Shown one piece after another: positions 7,281 through 13,945 of a stretch of DNA of 19,798 nucleotides. Position 1 is the first letter of the stretch. The number at the start of each line of letters is the position of its first letter. A model generated the notes under the pieces. The model made no database searches, had not been told where the DNA came from, and worked only from the letters and a program-made list of their open reading frames with translations. This DNA is from Flavobacteriales bacterium UBA5871 (GTDB lineage: Bacteria > Bacteroidota > Bacteroidia > Flavobacteriales_D > Crocinitomicaceae), in NCBI GenBank assembly GCA_002432085.1, contig DJFN01000158.1:18961-38758 (forward strand). The letters run 5' to 3'. The translations under genes were made by a program, and so were the position numbers.

Positions 7281-8236
7281 AAACGTTGCTTTTATTCGCG
7301 CTTTTGCTGCCCACACTGACCTTTGCCAAAAAGGCGATGCCTTACTACGTAAGCTATGAAGAAGACAGCACGCTTTCGGCGTCACAAACGAAAGTGGTGA
7401 TCTACTGCTCCCAATTCAATCCTGAATTCGGAGTCGAAAGCACTATTTTACATTACAGTATGGGGAAACGAGAAGGCCAACTTCCGGCGGTAATGGAACA
7501 AGAGATTGGTAATCCACCGGAACCGGGAAGTTATCTATTCGAATTCTTCTACACGCCGGATTATGAAGAGATCGAAACGCGGCCAATCGAAGTGAAACCG
7601 GGCGTTGTTACACGTATTACGTTGCATTTCTACCTGTCGGACGAGCCCGTCCGCATGAAAAAACCGGTCATCTACCTCTACCCCGAAACCGATACGGAAG
7701 TCGAAGTGACGGTCGAAACGGAAAACGGACTCAGCTTCTCCTACCCTGTTTATGCCAACGGCTGGAAAGGAATCGCACACCCCGACGGCAGCATGACAAT
7801 CGCCGGAAAAACCTATCCATATCTCTTTTGGGAAGCCGACAAACTATTGTCCGAATCGCTGATGAACCAATCCTCCGGTTATATCGTCAACAAAGAAAGC
7901 GTGATTGCATTCCTGGAAAGCAGTCGGACTTCTATGGGATTGAGGGCAAAAGAACAAACGGATTTCATTACCTTCTGGGGACCACAGCTGATGGAGCACG
8001 AAGAAGTTTTCCTGTACTTTATCTGGAACGAAGAAGTTGACCAGCTGTCAACGCTGACCGTTTCCGGAGAACCGCGTATCAATCGCCTGTACATGGTCTG
8101 GTCGTCGGAAATCCGGGATCTCACTACCGCTCTTCCGAAGCCGCTTCCTGTGTTCGACCGTTCGGGCTTCGACGTATTCGAATGGGGCGGTATGGAATTG
8201 CCTCCGCGACTGACCGAAGCTTCTATGAACCGTTAA
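7277..8236 (+). CDS. Secreted KPVIYLYPE-motif protein, copy C
   Basis: 319 residues; again the start overlaps the previous stop by ATGA. The signal peptide is MKTLLLFALLLPTLTFAKK. The N-terminal domain has PEPGSYLFEFFY and IEVKPGVVTRITLHF at positions equivalent to copies A and B. The shared module includes KPVIYLYPETD (129-139), FSYPVYANGWKGIAHPDGS, YPYLFWEAD, TDFITFWGPQ, RLYMVW and LPVFDRSGFDVFEWGG. It is the most diverged copy: the Ala-Cys of W(N/D)DACD is replaced (WNEEVD), so that cysteine is not essential to the family fold. Its stop overlaps tail-to-tail with the thioesterase stop (TTAA, 8233-8236), leaving no room for a separate terminator. Function is unknown. Confidence 0.85.
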   Translation: MKTLLLFALLLPTLTFAKKAMPYYVSYEEDSTLSASQTKVVIYCSQFNPEFGVESTILHYSMGKREGQLPAVMEQEIGNPPEPGSYLFEFFYTPDYEEIETRPIEVKPGVVTRITLHFYLSDEPVRMKKPVIYLYPETDTEVEVTVETENGLSFSYPVYANGWKGIAHPDGSMTIAGKTYPYLFWEADKLLSESLMNQSSGYIVNKESVIAFLESSRTSMGLRAKEQTDFITFWGPQLMEHEEVFLYFIWNEEVDQLSTLTVSGEPRINRLYMVWSSEIRDLTTALPKPLPVFDRSGFDVFEWGGMELPPRLTEASMNR

Positions 8237-8733
8237 CCTGCAACGAGGCTCTTCCCTGCTTTCAGATCTCCCAGCAGCGCTTTGATTCTATCCTGCAAGC
8301 TGATCTGTTCAGCGAACGGATGCTCGATCGTCTTGGCCCATTCCATCAGGTCGGCCGGATGTTGCTCGCGTTTTCCTGTTTTCGGGTTAACCGGAATAAA
8401 GGTCGTACGAATCGCTGCTTTCAATTGATCCTGCTGCTCGTTCAGCATCAGCATTTCGACTTGAAGACTGTCGTTTTCGGCCTGTAATAAGGTTGAACGG
8501 ATCAGCACCTGTTCATTGTAAACCGCCGGACGGATATAAATGATCTCGTGACTGCCGATCACCCACGCCAGTCCATTGGTGTAAAAATGGGTCAGATTGA
8601 AATCGTAGGCGTTCTTCAAATGTTCTTCCCTTGCATCGAGAAAATAATCCAGGTAACGGGCGTTGTTGAGGTGTCCGAACGGATCGCAGTCGCTGAAGCG
8701 AATTTTGTGGATGGAATGCGGGGTCTTATTCAT
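8233..8733 (-). CDS. Hotdog-fold acyl-CoA thioesterase (4HBT-like)
   Basis: 166 residues from the ATG at 8733; the longer frame begins with a TTG at 8757 inside the putative operator and is rejected. The N-terminus carries the active-site stretch of 4-hydroxybenzoyl-CoA thioesterase-type proteins, IRFSDCDPFGHLNNARYLDYF (residues 11-31), with the catalytic Asp equivalent at 17 and the GHLNN turn. VIGSHEIIYIRPAVYNEQVLI and MLNEQQDQLKAAIRTTFIPVN match the long beta-strands and the end of the hotdog sheet. It is expected to hydrolyse an acyl-CoA thioester in the cytoplasm; the substrate cannot be read from sequence. It lies 48 bp downstream of a TetR gene on the same strand, with a palindromic site in that gap that also precedes tetR, so it is probably TetR-repressed. 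Confidence 0.88.
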   Translation of the reverse strand: MNKTPHSIHKIRFSDCDPFGHLNNARYLDYFLDAREEHLKNAYDFNLTHFYTNGLAWVIGSHEIIYIRPAVYNEQVLIRSTLLQAENDSLQVEMLMLNEQQDQLKAAIRTTFIPVNPKTGKREQHPADLMEWAKTIEHPFAEQISLQDRIKALLGDLKAGKSLVAG

Positions 8734-8750
8734 AGTCGTTAATTTATTAA

Positions 8751-8764
8751 ATACCAATCGGTAT
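8751..8764. promoter_or_regulatory. Putative TetR operator ATACCAATCGGTAT (thioesterase promoter)
   Basis: The site has ATACC and GGTAT inverted arms around four bases, and is the exact reverse complement of the site at 9394-9407 ahead of tetR. On the minus strand it lies between a TTTTG and a weak TATTTAAT, about where -33 and -7 elements would be, 17 bp upstream of the thioesterase ATG. Binding there would block the promoter. Confidence 0.7.
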
Positions 8765-8781
8765 ATTTTGAGTCAAAATTT

Positions 8782-9375
8782 TTAGCGTCTTAATTGAAGG
8801 ATCATCGCTTCGAGGTAATCCATTGTGAGGTGCAATTCCTGGCTGCTTCCGGTCACTTTTGCCTGCATGGCCGCACCTTCAACAAGCGACATCAGGATCA
8901 CGGCAAATTGCGGAACATGCGTTCGTGGATCGATCTCGCCATTCTCAATTCCTTTTTGCAGCAAACGCTCAACGGCGTTTCTCCAGAATTGAAGCGCTTC
9001 AGCAGCTTTCGCTTTGAGCTGCGGGTGCGTATCGTCGGCTTCGGTTGAAGTATTCAGCAGCGGACAACCTTCTTTCAGAAAAGGCAATTCGAGGAAATCG
9101 CGGTACGTTTCAGGATAAACCAGCAACTGATCGATGACAGACGTTTTTTCCTGCATTTTCGAGCGGATGTACTGCACCACTTTTCCGAAATTGTGATCGA
9201 AAGCGGCCAGCGCTACTTCGTCTTTGTTTTCAAAATTTCCGTAAATGCTTCCTTTGGTAAGCCCGGTCGCGGCTGTCAGATCGCTCATCGACGTGCCGGC
9301 ATAGCCCTTGGCGTTGAAAACCGGAGCGGTCTTCTCGATGATAAACTGGCGCGTACGTTCTGCTTTGGTCTGCAT
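8782..9375 (-). CDS. TetR/AcrR-family transcriptional repressor
   Basis: 197 residues from the ATG at 9375; an upstream in-frame TTG at 9390 falls inside the promoter box and is rejected. Residues ~8-55 form the TetR DNA-binding domain: KAERTRQFIIEKTAPVFNAKGY, then the helix-turn-helix TSMSDLTAATGLTKGSIYGNF (28-48) and the typical NKDEVALAAF. The C-terminal ligand domain includes EGCPLLNTSTEADDTHPQL, a stretch shared by many TetR proteins of the AcrR/NemR type. The ligand is unknown. Identical palindromes lie upstream of this gene and of the thioesterase gene, so autoregulation plus control of the thioesterase is the simplest reading. An acyl-CoA or a toxic electrophile would be plausible inducers, but this is inference. 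Confidence 0.92.
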   Translation of the reverse strand: MQTKAERTRQFIIEKTAPVFNAKGYAGTSMSDLTAATGLTKGSIYGNFENKDEVALAAFDHNFGKVVQYIRSKMQEKTSVIDQLLVYPETYRDFLELPFLKEGCPLLNTSTEADDTHPQLKAKAAEALQFWRNAVERLLQKGIENGEIDPRTHVPQFAVILMSLVEGAAMQAKVTGSSQELHLTMDYLEAMILQLRR

Positions 9376-9380
9376 GAAGC

Positions 9381-9388
9381 AAATGTAC
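9381..9388 (-). promoter_or_regulatory. -7 promoter box TACATTTG of tetR
   Basis: Read on the minus strand, TACATTTG matches TAnnTTTG exactly and ends 5 nt before the ATG at 9375, so the transcript would be leaderless or nearly so. The operator-like palindrome at 9394-9407 lies immediately upstream, in the -33/-7 spacer. Confidence 0.5.
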
Positions 9389-9393
9389 AAAAA

Positions 9394-9407
9394 ATACCGA
9401 TTGGTAT
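9394..9407. promoter_or_regulatory. Putative TetR operator ATACCGATTGGTAT (tetR promoter)
   Basis: This 14-bp palindrome is the exact reverse complement of the site at 8751-8764. It sits 5 bp upstream of the tetR -7 box and 18 bp upstream of the tetR start, as expected for an autorepression operator. Confidence 0.7.
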
Positions 9408-9479
9408 AATTTATTCTGAAAAAGAATTGAGCAGACTTAGGATTTCAAGAATAAAAAATTCCAAAACTGATATTACGAT

Positions 9480-9497
9480 AAAGCATTATTGCTTTTT
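9480..9497. terminator. Weak hairpin between lipoprotein gene and tetR
   Basis: AAAGCA (9480-9485) pairs with TGCTTT (9490-9495) around a 4-nt loop, followed on the plus strand by TT. It lies 15 bp beyond the minus-strand lipoprotein stop, but the T-run is on the plus side, where no gene ends. The stem is only 6 bp, so it may be chance. Confidence 0.2.
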
Positions 9498-9511
9498 GGT
9501 TTTCATGAAAT

Positions 9512-10912
9512 TCATGGAACTTCATACGCTCCGATATCCGGCGGATTGCCACGCGGCGTAGTGCCGGTAATATCGAACGGCGTTGCATAAGCCGACGAGC
9601 CGTTGTTGTCGAGAATATTATTCCCCGAGGCCTGGTAACGGTGATAATCATCGTCGGACGGATTCACCAGATAAGGATTGCCGCTGAAGAAACAGTTCTG
9701 GAAAATGCCCGAATTGGTATTCTGAACACGTGCAATACGACAGTTCCGGAAGTTGAAATTCAAGGTCACGCCAACATCGACGATGGTATCGAAAGCCAGC
9801 TGTTCTTCCTGGTAGCCGTAAATCAGGCAATTATTAAAATCGCCGGTCGGAATGGAAGTAACCGTCATGACGCCATTTTGTGTAAAATGATTACTGATCC
9901 CGACGGCGGGCGTTGTTCCGTCTCCGGGCCCGAAACCGAGCAAATCGCAATGTGTGAACGTAAATTCGGCGCCTTGTAAAACGATCAGCGCGTGAACGCC
10001 GCTGCTGTGAATGAGCGTGTTTTCAACTTCCACTTTCGGGCGGTCGAAGAACAGCATTCCGTAGCTCGCGCAATTGCCGATCTCGGTATTTTTCAGCGTC
10101 AAAGTGGTTCCGGTAACCGAAGGATCTTTTGACTCGATGTGGATGCCCGTGATCGCGTTTTTGATCTTCGCATAGCTGATCGTCGACGGTCGCGCGCTAT
10201 CGAGGTAAATGCCGTAATACTGCCCCGCGACATCGTCGTAAAAAGCCTCGAGCCGATCGCCCTGGAAAGTGACTTCATTGCCCGGCGCCCCGTTTACATT
10301 CAGCGTTCCGCGATACACATACAGAAAGCTGTTTTTGTGCAGGTAAACATCCGTTCCGGCCGGAATATCGAGTGTTTGTCCTTCGTCGACAGCAGCGTAG
10401 CCATAGATTACATGCGGCTTGTCATTCGGCCACGTTCCGGAATTAACGTCTTTGTAATGAAAATAGGCATCCTGTCCCCAGACAACCAGCTTGACGTATT
10501 GGTCCACTCCATTCGTCCGGAAACGGATCGAATCTTCGACGACCATCGGCAAAACGCCGCCATTCACGCTCAGCGTTACTTCGACAAAACAGAACAGGCT
10601 GTCTTTTGCTTCGATCTCGATATCGCTGAAAGAAGTTCCCTGTAAACCGTCGAAGTTGATTCGGAAAGGTGAAGCGGTTCCGCCCACCAATTCAATCTCT
10701 TCGATGAGCAGCTTTTTGTTGTCGTTGTTGTAAACTTTGAAAAGCTGGGTAGTCGAACCGATCGTCGTGAATACGGTATCGAACACGATCGTATCGGCAG
10801 AAAAAGCCAGGTTGCCGCTGGAGCTGAATTGCTTCTTTTTACAGGAAGATGTCAGCATAGCCGTTGCGGCCAGCGTGAGTGTAAAGCAAATCAGCAAGAG
10901 GTGTTTCATCAT
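9512..10912 (-). CDS. Surface lipoprotein with right-handed parallel beta-helix
   Basis: 466 residues. The N-terminus MMKHLLLICFTLTLAATAMLTSSCKKK is a lipoprotein signal with Cys at 24 after LTSS and a basic KKK just behind it. Residues ~35-150 look like a beta-sandwich (DTIVFDTVFTTIGSTTQLFKVYN, a pattern common in Bacteroidota lipoproteins). From ~160 to 450 short beta/turn repeats follow (GTLNVNG, GIYLDSA, GIHIESKD, LTLKNTEIGNCASYGMLFF, VEVENTLIHSSGVHALIV, FNNCLIYG, FRNCRIA, FQNCFFSG), as in pectate-lyase-like right-handed beta-helices. The end, PPDIGAYEVP, resembles the DIGAYE ending of choice-of-anchor Q proteins. No catalytic residues are recognised, so glycan binding or structure is as likely as lyase activity. 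Two ATGs (10912, 10909) are adjacent; a TATTTTTG box ends 2 nt before the first, so 10909 could be the start of a leaderless mRNA. Confidence 0.85.
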   Translation of the reverse strand: MMKHLLLICFTLTLAATAMLTSSCKKKQFSSSGNLAFSADTIVFDTVFTTIGSTTQLFKVYNNDNKKLLIEEIELVGGTASPFRINFDGLQGTSFSDIEIEAKDSLFCFVEVTLSVNGGVLPMVVEDSIRFRTNGVDQYVKLVVWGQDAYFHYKDVNSGTWPNDKPHVIYGYAAVDEGQTLDIPAGTDVYLHKNSFLYVYRGTLNVNGAPGNEVTFQGDRLEAFYDDVAGQYYGIYLDSARPSTISYAKIKNAITGIHIESKDPSVTGTTLTLKNTEIGNCASYGMLFFDRPKVEVENTLIHSSGVHALIVLQGAEFTFTHCDLLGFGPGDGTTPAVGISNHFTQNGVMTVTSIPTGDFNNCLIYGYQEEQLAFDTIVDVGVTLNFNFRNCRIARVQNTNSGIFQNCFFSGNPYLVNPSDDDYHRYQASGNNILDNNGSSAYATPFDITGTTPRGNPPDIGAYEVP

Positions 10913-10914
10913 GA

Positions 10915-10922
10915 CAAAAATA
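10915..10922 (-). promoter_or_regulatory. -7 promoter box TATTTTTG of the lipoprotein gene
   Basis: On the minus strand TATTTTTG matches TAnnTTTG exactly. It ends 2 nt before the ATG at 10912 and 5 nt before the ATG at 10909. I see no good -33 TTTG at the usual distance upstream. Confidence 0.45.
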
Positions 10923-11018
10923 ACGAAAGGATGCAGAGATTATTTCTTTGATGCGTAGAAGATGATTCGGTTCTAGAAATTGAATGTGAAGTTGCTATGA
11001 CGCGATGCGCATGGTAGG

Positions 11019-11040
11019 CTTCCCACGAATACACGGATGA
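11019..11040 (+). repeat. Left terminal inverted repeat of the GxxExxY unit
   Basis: 22 bp with core CCCACGAATACACGGATGA, matched without mismatch by the reverse complement at 11565-11586. Confidence 0.9.
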
Positions 11041-11065
11041 CGTGCTGCATAGAATTATGGCGAAT

Positions 11066-11084
11066 AAACAGACTTTGTCTGTTT
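11066..11084 (+). repeat. Left subterminal hairpin of the GxxExxY unit
   Basis: AAACAGAC (11066-11073) and GTCTGTTT (11077-11084) are perfect complements around TTT, directly after GGCGAAT (11059-11065). The hairpin at the right end has the same CTTTG core in inverted orientation. Confidence 0.7.
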
Positions 11085-11107
11085 GCACGAATGCGGGGAA
11101 TATCTTC

Positions 11108-11138
11108 TTTGTTACGTCAATTTTTACTCGTATATTCA
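11108..11138 (+). promoter_or_regulatory. Candidate promoter of the GxxExxY gene
   Basis: TTTG at 11108-11111 is followed after 19 bp by TATATTCA (11131-11138), a partial match to TAnnTTTG. The ATG at 11144 lies 5 nt after the box. The -33 spacing is ideal for this phylum but the -7 box is imperfect. Confidence 0.35.
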
Positions 11139-11143
11139 AGTAT

Positions 11144-11518
11144 ATGAGTCATTTAATCTACAAACAAGAATCCTACGAGATCATTGGAATCTGCATGGAT
11201 ATTCATAATCATCTCGGAGAAGGTTTTTCCGAAATCGTTTATAAAGACGCTTTGGAATATGAGTTCAACAAGCATCAAATTCCCTTTCAGCGAGAAAAGG
11301 AATACGCCGTTCATTACAAAGACGTTATTCTTCCACATAAATTCTATGCTGATTTTGTGGTCAGAGACAGTATCATACTGGAAGTAAAAACAGTTTCTCA
11401 ACTGAATAACGATCATTTACAACAAACCCTGAATTACTTGTCCGTTTCGAATTCAAAGCTTGGAATTGTTGTCAATTTTCGAGAAAAACAGCTGAAATAC
11501 AAACGAGTTGTTCGCTAG
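11144..11518 (+). CDS. GxxExxY-family PD-(D/E)XK nuclease-like protein
   Basis: 124 residues from the ATG at 11144; the in-frame extension upstream runs through the left hairpin and has no family resemblance. The family signature is G-F-S-E-I-V-Y within HLGEGFSEIVYKDALEYE (about 21-38). The nuclease-like core follows: YADFVVRDSIILEVKTV, with Asp, then E-x-K (ILEVKT), the PD-(D/E)XK catalytic pattern. The end, LGIVVNFREKQLKYKRVVR, matches the usual family C-terminus. GxxExxY proteins are common in Bacteroidota and environmental bacteria and have no established role. The gene is strongly AT-rich compared with pdxJ next door and is enclosed by inverted repeats, so it probably arrived with the surrounding unit. 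DNA-end processing for its own mobility is an attractive but untested idea. Confidence 0.9.
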   Translation: MSHLIYKQESYEIIGICMDIHNHLGEGFSEIVYKDALEYEFNKHQIPFQREKEYAVHYKDVILPHKFYADFVVRDSIILEVKTVSQLNNDHLQQTLNYLSVSNSKLGIVVNFREKQLKYKRVVR

Positions 11519-11538
11519 CGGGAAACAAAGTTTCCTGC
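11518..11538 (-). repeat. Right subterminal hairpin of the GxxExxY unit
   Basis: GCGGGAAAC and GTTTCCTGC pair over 9 bp (one G-T wobble) around AAA, directly inside ATTCGCC (11539-11545). Read on the minus strand it gives GGCGAAT then a stem with CTTTG loop, mirroring the left end. It begins at the last base of the gene's stop codon and could also end its transcript. Confidence 0.7.
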
Positions 11539-11564
11539 ATTCGCCTACATTGACACAAAGTACT

Positions 11565-11586
11565 TCATCCGTGTATTCGTGGGAAG
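11565..11586 (-). repeat. Right terminal inverted repeat of the GxxExxY unit
   Basis: 22 bp, including TCATCCGTGTATTCGTGGG, the perfect reverse complement of the left repeat. It ends 19 bp short of the pdxJ stop codon. Confidence 0.9.
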
Positions 11587-11605
11587 AGAAAAGTACGTGC
11601 TGATT

Positions 11606-12319
11606 TTACGAGAGCAGGTATTTGTATCGCTGAATGGTATTTTCCAGGCCAAGATAAAGCGCGTCGGAAATGAGTGCGTGGCCGATGGAAACTTCTTCGA
11701 GCTGGGGAATGGATTGGCGGAAGAAACGCAGGTTATCCTGGTTGAGATCGTGGCCGGCGTTGAGTCCCAAGCCCAGTTCTAAGGCGCGATTCGCAGCGGT
11801 TACGTACGGAGCGATCGCCTGTTCTTTTCCGTGGTGGAATTCTTCTGCGTATGGACCGGTATAGAGCTCTACCCGATCGACGCCCGTTTTAGCTGCGTAT
11901 TCGATGTTCTGCAGGTTCGTATCAACGAAAATCGACGTACGGACGCCCCAGGATTTCAGCTGTGCGATCAGCTCACTCAATTGCTCAAGGTGTTTCTGCG
12001 TATCCCATCCGGCGTTGCTGGTGAGCACATTCGGCGGATCGGGAACGAGCGTTGCCTGTGCCGGACGGATTTCCTGTACCATGTCCATGAACCGCTGATC
12101 GGGATAACCTTCGATGTTGAATTCCGTCGTGACGATCTTCGCCAGGTCATACGTATCCTGCTTTGTGATGTGCCGTTCGTCCGGTCGTGGATGCACGGTA
12201 ATTCCCTCTGCTCCAAACCGTTCACAATCAACAGCAACAGCAACGACATCGGGTGTATTTCCACCTCGGGCATTACGGATTGTCGCAATTTTATTGATGT
12301 TCACGCTGAGCTTGGTCAT
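11606..12319 (-). CDS. pdxJ: Pyridoxine 5'-phosphate synthase PdxJ
   Basis: 237 residues from the ATG at 12319; a TTG nine bases upstream is disregarded because the family starts with M-x-x-LSVN. PdxJ condenses 1-deoxyxylulose 5-phosphate with 3-amino-2-oxopropyl phosphate to pyridoxine 5'-phosphate in the DXP-dependent vitamin B6 route. It is a cytoplasmic TIM barrel. Visible signatures are [17 protein letters not shown] (4-20), [16 protein letters not shown] (38-53), [33 protein letters not shown] and [14 protein letters not shown], which holds the active-site His near the C-terminus. Length is normal for the family. The gene is divergent from the CBS-domain gene with 62 bp between starts; a TATCTTCG about 26 bp upstream of the ATG may be its -7 box. 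Confidence 0.97.
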   Translation of the reverse strand: MTKLSVNINKIATIRNARGGNTPDVVAVAVDCERFGAEGITVHPRPDERHITKQDTYDLAKIVTTEFNIEGYPDQRFMDMVQEIRPAQATLVPDPPNVLTSNAGWDTQKHLEQLSELIAQLKSWGVRTSIFVDTNLQNIEYAAKTGVDRVELYTGPYAEEFHHGKEQAIAPYVTAANRALELGLGLNAGHDLNQDNLRFFRQSIPQLEEVSIGHALISDALYLGLENTIQRYKYLLS

Positions 12320-12381
12320 TCGGCACAATTTTTAGACAGTACTACGAAGATAGCGAGGTTTTTAGTACTTTGGCACATAAC

Positions 12382-13044
12382 ATGACAGCAAGAGAAGTAA
12401 TTACAGACGAGATCCCACCGTTAATCCATTCGGATTCAGGAGAGAAGGCGCTGCGCTGGATGGAAGAATTCAAAGTCTCCCATCTTCCGGTGCTGAAAAA
12501 CGGCAACTTCGTGGGACTCATATCAGAAACCGAGATTCTCGATCGCAAGGACCTGGACCAGACGCTGGATGTGTTATTCGATCATCTGCCCCGTCCGTAT
12601 GTGGGCGAAAACGCACACGTATTCGAGGTACTGGCAAAAATGGCTGAACACCGCATTTCCGTTTTGCCTATCCTCGACACGAACGAGCAATACCTCGGCT
12701 GCACCAGCGTTCACCAGCTGATGTGCCTGGTAGCCAATACCGGCAGTATCAAAGAAACCGGCGGCATCATCGTGCTGGAAATGAACCGCATCGACTACTC
12801 GCTTGCCCAGATTGCACAGATCGTGGAAAGCGACAACGCCAAGATTCTCAGCTCCTATATTATGTCCTCGCCCGATTCGATGAAGATCGAGATTACGCTC
12901 AAGATCAATGAAACGGATCTGAGCCGCATTATCCGATCGTTCGAGCGCTACGACATCACGGTAAAAGCCAGCTTCCAGCGAAGCATGGACGAAGATGACC
13001 TGCAATTCCGCTATGACGCACTCATGAATTACTTAAACATGTAA
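12382..13044 (+). CDS. CBS-CBS-ACT domain regulatory protein
   Basis: 220 residues from the ATG at 12382; a TTG at 12370 overlaps a TACTTTG promoter-like box and is rejected. Two CBS motifs span about 5-60 (VSHLPVLKNGNFVGLISETEI) and 70-125 (RISVLPILDTNEQYLGCTSVHQL). An ACT-like domain follows at about 134-205 (GGIIVLEMNRIDYSLAQIAQIVE, then KIEITLKINETDLSRIIRSFERYDITV). The arrangement is that of AcuB-type proteins. CBS pairs bind adenosine nucleotides and ACT domains bind small ligands, so this is probably a cytoplasmic sensor. NAD kinase starts 2 bp after its stop, which suggests a link to adenylate or NAD(P) status; no catalytic domain is present. Confidence 0.88.
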   Translation: MTAREVITDEIPPLIHSDSGEKALRWMEEFKVSHLPVLKNGNFVGLISETEILDRKDLDQTLDVLFDHLPRPYVGENAHVFEVLAKMAEHRISVLPILDTNEQYLGCTSVHQLMCLVANTGSIKETGGIIVLEMNRIDYSLAQIAQIVESDNAKILSSYIMSSPDSMKIEITLKINETDLSRIIRSFERYDITVKASFQRSMDEDDLQFRYDALMNYLNM

Positions 13045-13046
13045 CC

Positions 13047-13925
13047 ATGCGCATTGCGATCTACGGCAGAAAAGTTACCAAACAAACCGTCCCGGTATTT
13101 CAGCAGTTCCTTGAGCTCATTGAAAGACTTGGATGGAAACCTGTCGTTGAAGCCGAATTGAAGCAGCAACTGACAAAAAAATGGGGACTTGAAATTTCCG
13201 GCGATACGTTTTCCAGCTTTCTCGATTTTCAAACGGGAATCGATATGGTTTTCAGCATCGGCGGCGACGGAACTTTTCTGAAAACCGTTTCCTACATCCG
13301 CGACAGCCAGGTGCCGATTCTCGGGATCAATACCGGTCGACTGGGATTCCTGGCCAATATCGGGGTAAAACACCTCGAAGAAGCGCTCGATCTCGTTTAC
13401 CGGAAACAATTCGAATACCAGATGCGCTCATTGCTGCGCGTAGAAACGGAACGCAACCTGTTCGGCACCGAAAACGTGGCGCTGAACGAGCTTACCGTTC
13501 ATAAAAAAGACATTTCATCAATGATCACGGTCCATGCGTATCTCGATGGAAAATTCCTGAACTCCTACTGGGCCGATGGTCTGATCGTTGCTACTCCGAC
13601 AGGTTCCACGGCCTACAGCCTCAGTTGTGGCGGACCAATCATTACGCCCGGCTGCCAGGTCCATATTCTTACTCCTATTGCTCCACATAATCTGAACGTT
13701 CGCCCGATGGTCGTTCCGGACCGCATGCCCGTCAAGCTTTCTGTTGAAGGACGCGAGCGGAATTACCTCATCAACCTGGACGGCTATTCGAAAAGTCTGC
13801 GCCAGGGAGAAGAAGTGATCATTCGCAAAGCGGAATACATGATCAACGTGGTGAAATTCGAAGAAAACAACTTCCTGGATACGATCCGCAATAAAATGCA
13901 TTGGGGAATCGACAGGAGAAACTAA
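13047..13925 (+). CDS. nadK: NAD kinase
   Basis: 292 residues, the usual length. NAD kinase phosphorylates NAD at the 2' position of its adenosine ribose using ATP, and is the only route to NADP. The diagnostic GGDGT is at 72-76 with the catalytic Asp at 74, then GINTGRLGFLANI (93-105), NELTV (147-151) for adenine-ribose binding, and YWADGLIVATPTGSTAYSLS (174-193), the conserved glycine-rich segment; ILTPIAPHNLNVRP (207-220) completes the set. It is cytoplasmic. The ATG follows the CBS-ACT gene stop after 2 bp, so the two are surely co-transcribed. A LacI-type regulator gene starts 20 bp downstream and may belong to the same transcript. Confidence 0.97.
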   Translation: MRIAIYGRKVTKQTVPVFQQFLELIERLGWKPVVEAELKQQLTKKWGLEISGDTFSSFLDFQTGIDMVFSIGGDGTFLKTVSYIRDSQVPILGINTGRLGFLANIGVKHLEEALDLVYRKQFEYQMRSLLRVETERNLFGTENVALNELTVHKKDISSMITVHAYLDGKFLNSYWADGLIVATPTGSTAYSLSCGGPIITPGCQVHILTPIAPHNLNVRPMVVPDRMPVKLSVEGRERNYLINLDGYSKSLRQGEEVIIRKAEYMINVVKFEENNFLDTIRNKMHWGIDRRN

Positions 13926-13945
13926 TCAATTAAAACCCACTCTGC

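Larger units (their letters stand above)
11019..11586. mobile_element. 568-bp inverted-repeat unit carrying a GxxExxY gene
   Basis: The unit is bounded by perfect 22-bp inverted repeats (11019-11040 and 11565-11586). Inside each end, 18 or 19 nt further in, is GGCGAAT in inverted orientation, then a hairpin whose loop is set in CTTTG. The only gene inside encodes a PD-(D/E)XK nuclease-like GxxExxY protein. Hand counts give 43 G/C of 120 in 11161-11280 against 37 of 60 in pdxJ (12001-12060), so base composition differs sharply from a neighbour. There is no transposase gene and no evident target-site duplication. The insertion lies 19 bp beyond the pdxJ stop and about 100 bp upstream of the lipoprotein promoter, disrupting neither gene. 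A mobile origin is inference from architecture and composition. Confidence 0.6.

Noticed and set aside
11042..11143. N-terminal extension of the GxxExxY protein to an ATG at 11042
   Set aside because: It would run through the left hairpin and a promoter-like site, and the family begins near the ATG at 11144.
11003..11602. Target-site duplication around the inverted-repeat unit
   Set aside because: Bases just outside the two repeats share no convincing direct repeat; ACGTGCTG occurs at 11040-11047 and 11595-11602 but one copy is inside the unit, so it is not a flanking duplication.
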